Assembly: GCA_963807385.1 (NCBI GenBank)
Contig: CAWEBQ010000002.1
Coordinates: 310,001-374,000, forward strand
Direction of reading: 5' to 3'
Source of the DNA: JBDTSW01 sp963807385
GTDB lineage: Bacteria > Actinomycetota > Thermoleophilia > Solirubrobacterales > 70-9
DNA length: 64,000 nt
In this document: positions 58,965-64,000 of the stretch, one piece after another
How positions within the stretch are numbered: the stretch's first letter is position 1
Layout of the letters: every line of letters starts with the position of its first letter
The notes under the pieces: generated by a model
Databases searched by the model: none
Told to the model about the DNA's origin: nothing
What the model saw: only the letters and a program-made list of their open reading frames with translations
Program-made: the position numbers and the translations under genes

Positions 58965-59537
58965 GTGCCCGTCAGCGAGCCGCCACAGTTCCCGATCTGC
59001 GCCGTCTGCGGCCGAACCGTCCTGCGTGGCGAGCGGGTCAAGGACTACGCGCGTTCGGGGGAAGATGTCGTCGGTGTCTGCGCCCTGTGCACCGATCGCG
59101 CGGAGGGAGCCGGCTGGGTTCCCGCCGACTCGCCCGCGGTCCAGGCCGTCGCGACACCGCAGCGCCGGCGTGTCTTCGGTGGGCTCACGAGGCGTCGAAA
59201 CGAGGACCCGAACGCCGACGCGGTCGCACCGCAAGCGCTCCCGGAGAGCCCCGCCGATCTCGCCCTCAAGCGCTTCAACGCCTCGGATGCAAGAAGGCTG
59301 GTCGCCGGCCTCACCCGGTCGCTCGGGCGCCCACGGGCTGCGGTTCGCGACAGGGGTGCAGGCGCGGAGGTCACGGTCGCCTGGGACCTCTCCTGGTATC
59401 GCTGGGAGGTGGGCCTGGACGGTGAGGAGGCCCCGGTGCGAGTTGGCAAGGGGGCCGATGTGTCGGAACTGGGCGACGAGCCGGAGTGGAACGCCGCCGT
59501 GGATGAGGAGGGCAGGCTCGCGTGGCCGGACGGCTAG
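58965..59537 (+). CDS. Zinc-knuckle protein of unknown function
   Basis: 190 residues. The N-terminal part has two Cys pairs (CAVCG near residue 12 and CALC near 39) suggesting a zinc knuckle. A Pro/Ala-rich linker and a C-terminal domain (VTVAWDLSWYRWEVGLDGEEAPVRVG) follow. No family is recognised. It overlaps the RNase HI gene by 16 nt, so the two are probably co-translated. Confidence 0.6.
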   Translation: MPVSEPPQFPICAVCGRTVLRGERVKDYARSGEDVVGVCALCTDRAEGAGWVPADSPAVQAVATPQRRRVFGGLTRRRNEDPNADAVAPQALPESPADLALKRFNASDARRLVAGLTRSLGRPRAAVRDRGAGAEVTVAWDLSWYRWEVGLDGEEAPVRVGKGADVSELGDEPEWNAAVDEEGRLAWPDG

Positions 59538-59926
59538 TCGTCAACGTCGATGGCGGCTCACGGGGCAACCCGGGCCCGGCGGCGATCGGCGTCGTCGTCT
59601 CCAACCCCGAGGGCGATCTTCTCGACGAGCTGGGGGAGACGATTGGCGACGCGACCAACAACGTCGCGGAGTACCGGGCGCTGATCCGGGGCATTCAGCG
59701 CGCGATCGAGCTGGGAGCGACTGAACTGGAGCTGATCGGCGACTCGGAGCTGGTCGTCAAGCAGGTCCGCGGCGAGTACAGGGTCAAGGACGCCGGCCTC
59801 AAGGCCCTGCATGCGGAGGCGAGGGCAGCGCTCGCCGGGGTCGCGAGCTGGTCAATCCGCAACGTCCCGCGCGAGCAGAACGCGGAGGCGGACGGCCTCG
59901 TTAACGAAGCGCTGGACGCCGCCTGA
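59522..59926 (+). CDS. Ribonuclease HI-like protein
   Basis: 134 residues with the RNase H fold: VNVDGGSRGNPGPAAIG (first Asp), NNVAEYRALIRGIQ (Glu), LIGDSELVVKQVRGEYRV (Asp) and EQNAEADGLVNEA (last Asp). The four acidic catalytic residues are present. It resembles short actinobacterial RNase HI proteins. GTG 59522. Confidence 0.9.
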   Translation: MAGRLVVNVDGGSRGNPGPAAIGVVVSNPEGDLLDELGETIGDATNNVAEYRALIRGIQRAIELGATELELIGDSELVVKQVRGEYRVKDAGLKALHAEARAALAGVASWSIRNVPREQNAEADGLVNEALDAA

Positions 59927-59975
59927 TCTGGAAGCGCCCGCCGCCCCGACCCGGCGGGTATCCTCCGTCGCTCAC

Positions 59976-60049
59976 GCGGCTGTAGCTCAGCTGGCTAGAG
60001 CGTCTGCTTGCCATGCAGAAGGTCGTGGGTTCGAATCCCATCAGCCGCT
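59976..60049 (+). tRNA. tRNA-Gly (anticodon GCC)
   Basis: Folds as a full cloverleaf: acceptor GCGGCTG (59976-59982) with CAGCCGC (60042-60048), discriminator T 60049, anticodon stem TCTGC/GCAGA with loop TTGCCAT, anticodon GCC at 60010-60012, and T-arm GTGGG-TTCGAAT-CCCAT. CCA is not encoded. A TATCCT box (59959-59964) lies upstream. Its 3' end recurs in part at 63783-63793. Confidence 0.95.
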
Positions 60050-60458
60050 TCCCATTGCAGAGCCATGTTTGTTGTTGGCTCATCCTCAGCTGTGGCCTGG
60101 TAGTGGCCTAAACCCATCCAATGGGGGTGCGATCGGTTAGTCCTGCGCACGCCCGGTAGCCCGGTGGAAGCGCGCTGAGGACCGCGCAGCCAGCACCAGC
60201 CTCACACGACCACGGCGCTTAGACGCCGACCACGGCCCCGGTGACCGATGCTCGATCCGGGGGCGGCGTAGTAGGTCCAGCGAAGCCCGGAGCTTTGCCG
60301 CGGAGATGGCGCGGATTGCGTGGCGGGTGGAGGACCGACCGGCCTATGACCCGGCCTCGTTCCCGGAGCAAGAAAGGCCCCAGCCCTTTGCGGCTGGCCC
60401 TCCCCAACCCCGAAACCCAAAGCAGAGGACAACCGTGACGACGAATAGAGGAGGACCA
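60050..60458. other. 409-nt region without a confident gene after tRNA-Gly
   Basis: No gene is supported. I see a short direct repeat (GTGGCCT at about 60094 and 60104), a small hairpin CGGCG-cttaga-CGCCG near 60215, and a longer hairpin CCAGCC/GGCTGG at about 60372-60395. The frame of the downstream 106-residue gene is open back to 60306, but its ribosome site favours the later start. Confidence 0.4.
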
Positions 60459-60779
60459 ATGACCGATAGCAACCTCGATCCCGCCGACGTAGACCGTTTG
60501 CTCCTGCTCGATCGGCTGGCGGAGCGTGTGCCCAGCCTCGATCTCAGCGACCAGGAAGTCGAATGGCAGACGTTGCCCGACGGAGGCCAGGCCCTGCTCG
60601 TCAACGGCGGGGGCATCGACGGCGGCGAGGGCGTGTTCTTTGCCAACGCCCGCGACGACGTGCACGCGGTCGGGTCGCTCGCTCCGCTCGCTTCCGGCGC
60701 GATCGGGTGCATCGTGATCGCGCCGGACGGTAGCCGCTGCCTGGCGAAGGTCACGACCGACCCCCTCGCGCCCAAGTAG
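60459..60779 (+). CDS. Protein of unknown function, 106 residues
   Basis: Starts MTDSNLDPADVDRLLLLDRLAERVPSL with an ideal GAGGAGG ribosome site 4-10 nt before ATG 60459. That is unlike most genes here and favours this start over the in-frame 60306. It is acidic and soluble, with a C-terminal beta-rich part ending CIVIAPDGSRCLAKVTTD. No family is recognised. It lies inside the tRNA-Gly-bounded segment, so it may be accessory. Confidence 0.55.
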   Translation: MTDSNLDPADVDRLLLLDRLAERVPSLDLSDQEVEWQTLPDGGQALLVNGGGIDGGEGVFFANARDDVHAVGSLAPLASGAIGCIVIAPDGSRCLAKVTTDPLAPK

Positions 60780-60816
60780 TCCGTCGCCGGTTTCTGCCGC
60801 TTTTCGTTCAAGCCAC

Positions 60817-61773
60817 CTAAGCGGTCGGCGCTCCGACAATCTCAACCGATGGTCCGGGTCGGACCCAGGCGGCAAGCTCGACTCGGCCATCGGGCAAGTC
60901 AACGTGATCAAGCCGCACCACGACTATGGCTTCGGGACCCCCGAGTTTCAGAAGTGTGTAGCTCACGCCGGCGTCGCCTGCCGCGAGGCGTAGGGGCACG
61001 CCGCTGTAGCGGCAGGTGATCGACCTGCCATCTACCTCCACCGACGCAGAAAGGGGTAGCGGCAGCTCCTTTCCACGCGTTGCCACTGAATCCGAGTCGA
61101 AGGCCCGGACGTTGGGGCCGAGCAGAGTGTTCAGTTCAACGTCGATCGGTCGATCGCCGAACACGTTGCCGATACCGATTCGGACCAGTATCCCGTCGGC
61201 GTTCTCGCTGACTGCTTCGATATCGATGGTGGGCCGCGCGCGGCCGGTGCCACGCCACGCGATCGCTCCGATCGTTGCAAAGCCCCACGCTATGGCGACG
61301 TTGCTGAGCGTAGGATCGCACCCCGCGGATCTGTCTTGGATTACGGCGAGTGCCTGCACTTCGGCCGCGAGGAGGACCAGGATTGTCCCGCCCTCCAGCA
61401 GGCGTTGGAAGGCCCCCGTCTTGACAGCAAACGCTGTTCCGCGACGGGCGCGCGGCACCGACCGAAAGACGTTCGCTTCAATCGCCAGGGCCAGCAACAT
61501 CACCGGGATGATCTGGGCGATGACGGAGAAGAAGTTGTCGCCGGCGAAGTCTGAGGACACCAACGCGGCCGTGATACCGGCTGCCGCACCCAGGAGAAAG
61601 GGCGAAATCCGCTCAATCGCCGCGCGAGACGAAGTTTCGAGCGAGGCCCCTCGCTCCCGATCCTGCGAAAGACCTCCACACCCTAAGCAGCCCGACGGCG
61701 AGGCGCACCATGGTTTGACAGCGAGGGCTCGCACCATCGCGACTGCGGTTTTTTGGGGTGCCCTCCCGGACAC
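60817..61773 (-). CDS. Membrane protein of unknown function
   Basis: 318 residues. An N-terminal region with several Cys precedes three to four hydrophobic segments (about residues 55-75, 82-102, 125-145, 155-172), then an exported or cytoplasmic beta-rich domain of about 140 residues (ITCRYSGVPLRLAAGD, SYTLLKLGG). No known family. Base composition looks slightly less GC-rich than the flanking housekeeping genes. The start is uncertain; a shorter one would remove the Cys-rich N-terminus. In the accessory segment. Confidence 0.5.
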   Translation of the reverse strand: MSGRAPQKTAVAMVRALAVKPWCASPSGCLGCGGLSQDRERGASLETSSRAAIERISPFLLGAAAGITAALVSSDFAGDNFFSVIAQIIPVMLLALAIEANVFRSVPRARRGTAFAVKTGAFQRLLEGGTILVLLAAEVQALAVIQDRSAGCDPTLSNVAIAWGFATIGAIAWRGTGRARPTIDIEAVSENADGILVRIGIGNVFGDRPIDVELNTLLGPNVRAFDSDSVATRGKELPLPLSASVEVDGRSITCRYSGVPLRLAAGDAGVSYTLLKLGGPEAIVVVRLDHVDLPDGRVELAAWVRPGPSVEIVGAPTA

Positions 61774-61924
61774 TGTTCCACTGACCGGCGCGCGCCGTTG
61801 TTGCGTCTTTCGTCCAAAGCGCCTACTCCGCCACCCCCCGATCGGATTCCTTCGGACAACAACGTGCAGGTTCGCGGCTTACTGCGGATGGGGTTGCCTC
61901 GCTCATATGCGATAGTCCCGGGCT

Positions 61925-63169
61925 GTGCCTCGTCACACGCTCGACGACGTGAAGATCCGCCCCGTGGCCGCAGCTCGCGGGCTAGCGGCGATTGCGGTGC
62001 TCGCGGCGGTCGCCCTGATCGCTCCGGCGTTCGCGCAGGGGGCCACGCGCTACGTCGACGACGACGGGGCCGACTGCTCGCAGGCGGCCCACACGACCGT
62101 GCAGGGCGCGGTCGATGCCGCTAACCCCGGCGACACGATCCGAGTCTGCCGCGGCACCTATCGCGAGCAGGTCGATATCCCGGAGGGCAAGGACAATCTC
62201 CAGCTGCGGTCGCTCCCCCAGACTCCCGGCGCCGGCGCGATTCTGAAGCCGCCGCCGAGCGGCCTCACGCTGGGCGGTCACCCGGCCGCGATCCTTAGCG
62301 TGCTCGGGCCGGAGGACGTGGTCGTGTCGGGCTTCCTGATCGAGGGCCCGCTGAACTTCTCGGACCCAGAGCAGCTGTGCCAAGACCACACGCACGCCTC
62401 GGCGGTTGCGGTGCCCCACGGCTCTGCCCGCGTGATCCAGAACCACTTCAAGAACATCGTCGAGGACTGCCGGCCCTACGTCGCGGGGTCGGGCGCCTTC
62501 TCCGGCGAGTTCGTTGGGTCCGGCGTCCACGTCGGCGACGTTGACGGAGCCTTCGACGGCACCGGCAGCGGGCAGAGGACAATCGTCGATCGCAACCGCT
62601 TCGACGGCGGCACGCTCAACGGAGTCTTCGCCGAGCTGGCCCTGGTGCTGGCCCAGCGCAACACGATCGTCGGCCGCGGAGGCGACGGCAGCGGGGTGGG
62701 GCTCAGCGGTGACTTCGCCGAGGTCGGAGGCTCGATCCGCTCGAACGAGATTTCCCGCATGGCCATCGGGATCTCGGTCTTCAACGGCCTGGACGTGCTC
62801 GTCCACGGGAACCTCCTCCATCACAACCTCACCGGCGTCGACCTCTCCGACGACCAGGGCTCCTCCGGGGAGGTGCGCCAGAACCTGAGCCGTCGCAACG
62901 GCACCGGGCTGGCGCTGGACAGCTTTGCGGGCGGGTGGCTCGTCCGCGACAACCGCCTCCTCGACAACACCGGCGACGGGATCTTCATCGAGCAGGCGTT
63001 CCCGGCCAGCTTCCAAGCCCGCCACCGCCTCCACCGCAACCGCGCGCTCGGCAACGGCGGACTCGATTGCCATGACACGACGACCGGCGACGAGACCGCC
63101 GGCACGGCGAACATCTGGCGCAGCAACATCGGGCGCACCGACGACCCGAACGTCTGCCGCGCACCGTAG
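61925..63169 (+). CDS. Secreted right-handed parallel beta-helix protein
   Basis: 414 residues. Signal-like stretch at 18-37 (GLAAIAVLAAVALIAPAFAQ) with likely cleavage after AFAQGA. The mature part begins RYVDDDGADCSQAAHTTVQGAVDAANPGDTIRVCRGTYREQV, a typical opening for pectate-lyase-like helices. Many short turns follow (VIQNHF, IVDRNRF, LVHGNLLHHNLTGVDLSDDQ, VRDNRLLDNTGDGIFIE). No catalytic residues can be named. GTG 61925 lies 6 nt after a TAGTCC box. Confidence 0.7.
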   Translation: MPRHTLDDVKIRPVAAARGLAAIAVLAAVALIAPAFAQGATRYVDDDGADCSQAAHTTVQGAVDAANPGDTIRVCRGTYREQVDIPEGKDNLQLRSLPQTPGAGAILKPPPSGLTLGGHPAAILSVLGPEDVVVSGFLIEGPLNFSDPEQLCQDHTHASAVAVPHGSARVIQNHFKNIVEDCRPYVAGSGAFSGEFVGSGVHVGDVDGAFDGTGSGQRTIVDRNRFDGGTLNGVFAELALVLAQRNTIVGRGGDGSGVGLSGDFAEVGGSIRSNEISRMAIGISVFNGLDVLVHGNLLHHNLTGVDLSDDQGSSGEVRQNLSRRNGTGLALDSFAGGWLVRDNRLLDNTGDGIFIEQAFPASFQARHRLHRNRALGNGGLDCHDTTTGDETAGTANIWRSNIGRTDDPNVCRAP

Positions 63170-63277
63170 CCGCCGCCCTCGAATGACGTCGAGCCGGGCT
63201 GGGTGCGGCTGGTTTCAGAACCTAGTCCTTAGCTCGAACGGGCTGCCCTCTGCGACTACCGCTTTCCATGCAAGCGA

Positions 63278-63538
63278 CTATCTCGCGCCCCGGTTGCAGC
63301 GGACGCAGGCCGGGCGCAGATTGGCCAGCTCGTCGGTGCCGCCGTCGGCGATCGGGATCAGGTGGTCGACGTCGCTGGCGGGGTCCCCGCAGTGGACGCA
63401 GACGCGGCCGTGTCGAGCGAAGACGACCTCCCGGGTCGCTTGCCAGTGTTTACCGCGAGGGCGACGGAGCTGGCACCGATCGCAGCGACTCCCGGACTCG
63501 ATCAGTCGGCCGCAGCCGAGACACGGTCGCAGCATCAC
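63278..63538 (-). CDS. HNH endonuclease
   Basis: 86 residues with three CxxC-type pairs (CLGCG, CDRC, CVHCG, CVRC) and the HNH core DVDHLIPIADGGTDELANLRPACVRCN. Small HNH proteins next to a terminase commonly take part in phage DNA packaging. It overlaps the terminase fragment by 4 nt in the same direction, as in phage genomes, and marks this segment as phage-derived. Confidence 0.8.
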   Translation of the reverse strand: MMLRPCLGCGRLIESGSRCDRCQLRRPRGKHWQATREVVFARHGRVCVHCGDPASDVDHLIPIADGGTDELANLRPACVRCNRGAR

Positions 63539-63783
63539 AGCCAGCCGAGCATCCGCACCGGCTCGGGCTGATTCTCGGCCCGGTCCACGGCCATCGCCAG
63601 CGCGATCACGGCGTCGATCCGATTCGATGTATGCCGCCCGCCGGCATGGGCGATCCGGGCGCCGCGCCGGGTCTGCTTGGCCACGGCGGCGGCGACGTGG
63701 GCGTCGAGGACCGGATCGCCGGGGTGCTGCATCCTCCGCCGGAGCCGGTAGCAGCGCCCCGCGGGCCGGCGGGATTTCAACAC
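63535..63783 (-). pseudogene. Truncated phage terminase large subunit (C-terminal fragment)
   Basis: About 80 residues. The segment MQHPGDPVLDAHVAAAVAKQ and then HTSNRIDAVIALAMAVDRAE matches the C-terminal nuclease end of large terminase subunits (the RIDAVIAL motif). The ATPase and most of the nuclease domain are absent. The frame begins exactly at the repeat of the tRNA-Gly 3' end (63783-63793). It overlaps the HNH gene by 4 nt. Probably a remnant. Confidence 0.55.
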
Positions 63784-63793
63784 ATCAGCCGCT
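63783..63793 (+). repeat. Partial repeat of the tRNA-Gly 3' end (candidate att site)
   Basis: CATCAGCCGCT here equals 60039-60049 in the tRNA. The preceding bases also align loosely (TTCAACA here, TTCGAATCC in the tRNA T-arm). It sits at the edge of the truncated terminase, where an attachment-site remnant would be expected. Confidence 0.4.
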
Positions 63794-63847
63794 CTACTCG
63801 GTGTTTCCGGCGGGCCAGCGACGCTCGGCGAGGATAATCACCTCGTC

Positions 63848-64000
63848 GTGGATGCCATCGCCGAGCTCGAACGGGGGCGTGACTCCTACAAGGGTCGGGC
63901 GTGGATCGCTGCGTTCGAGTCGCTGTCGCGCGCCGATCGGGTAGTGCCGCTGGGCGGTGAAGACCTCGAACTGCTCGCGCGCTCGGCGTACATGCTAGGC
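63848..64000 (+). CDS. Start of a LuxR-like / TPR-type regulator (3' truncated by window edge)
   Basis: From GTG 63848 the frame stays open to the window end and reads AIAELERGRDSYKGRAWIAA, then SLSRADRVVPLGGEDLELLA. This resembles the N-terminal helical repeat of large LuxR-family regulators common in Thermoleophilia. The remainder is outside the window, so the family is tentative. The frame is also open upstream of the GTG, so the start is uncertain. Confidence 0.5.
   Translation, partial: MDAIAELERGRDSYKGRAWIAAFESLSRADRVVPLGGEDLELLARSAYMLG

Noticed and set aside
1..64000. CRISPR array or complete defence system
   Set aside because: No regularly spaced repeats and no cas, restriction-modification, toxin-antitoxin or similar gene sets are recognisable in the window.

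Overview
This is a high-GC, gene-dense, mostly plus-strand chromosomal segment. Gene order and families point to the phylum Actinomycetota, and I infer the class Thermoleophilia (Solirubrobacterales-like). The basis is a DUF3352-type secreted protein beside der and metK, a secreted protein with an SVK-x-x-H-I repeat, a CSLREA beta-helix protein, and the order coaD / SepIVA-like / DUF177 / rpmF / plsX / acpP / rnc / smc / ftsY / ffh / rpsP / khpA / trmD / rplS / lepB / rnhB. That taxonomic placement is inference; no rRNA is present to confirm it.

Layout. 1-5.8 kb: end of hisC, then an aromatic block (DAHP synthase with its own leader peptide, tyrA, aroA), a cupin on the minus strand, and cmk-der. 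7.2-17.2 kb: DUF3352 protein, metK, a PH-domain membrane protein (minus), and priA-def-fmt-rsmB-zinc ribbon-rpe. 17.2-20.7 kb: riboflavin operon ribD-ribE-ribBA-ribH behind a palindromic operator-like site. 20.7-26.5 kb: rpmB, FakA/YloV-like, recG, rsmD, coaD, SepIVA-like coiled coil. 26.5-32.7 kb: an accessory block of secreted and unknown proteins, a phosphotransferase/DUF6285 pair and a methyltransferase, lying between two genes that are usually neighbours. 32.7-43.8 kb: lipid, RNA, segregation and secretion genes, including an SMC with no recognisable hinge and an RNase III lacking two of its four metal ligands. 43.7-47.5 kb: inverted yraN, comM, dprA, thiD. 47.5-59.9 kb: two small unknowns, ilvD, an alpha/beta hydrolase, an MTHFS-like protein, acyltransferase plus SDR, L,D-transpeptidase, XerC/D, a WhiG/FliA-type sigma factor, an EF-G-like GTPase and RNase HI. 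60-64 kb: tRNA-Gly(GCC) followed by a small accessory segment with phage remnants (HNH, truncated terminase) that ends at a short repeat of the tRNA 3' end, then the start of a regulator that runs off the window.

Regulation. Many starts lack a Shine-Dalgarno sequence and instead have a TAnnnT -10 box ending 6-10 nt before the start codon, which suggests widespread leaderless transcription. Several divergent gene pairs appear to share the TA of one -10 box.

Most worth following up: the Tyr/Trp/Phe-rich leader peptide before DAHP synthase, the hinge-less SMC beside a degenerate RNase III, and the tRNA-Gly-bounded remnant element. I see no CRISPR array, complete prophage, complete insertion sequence or recognisable defence system.
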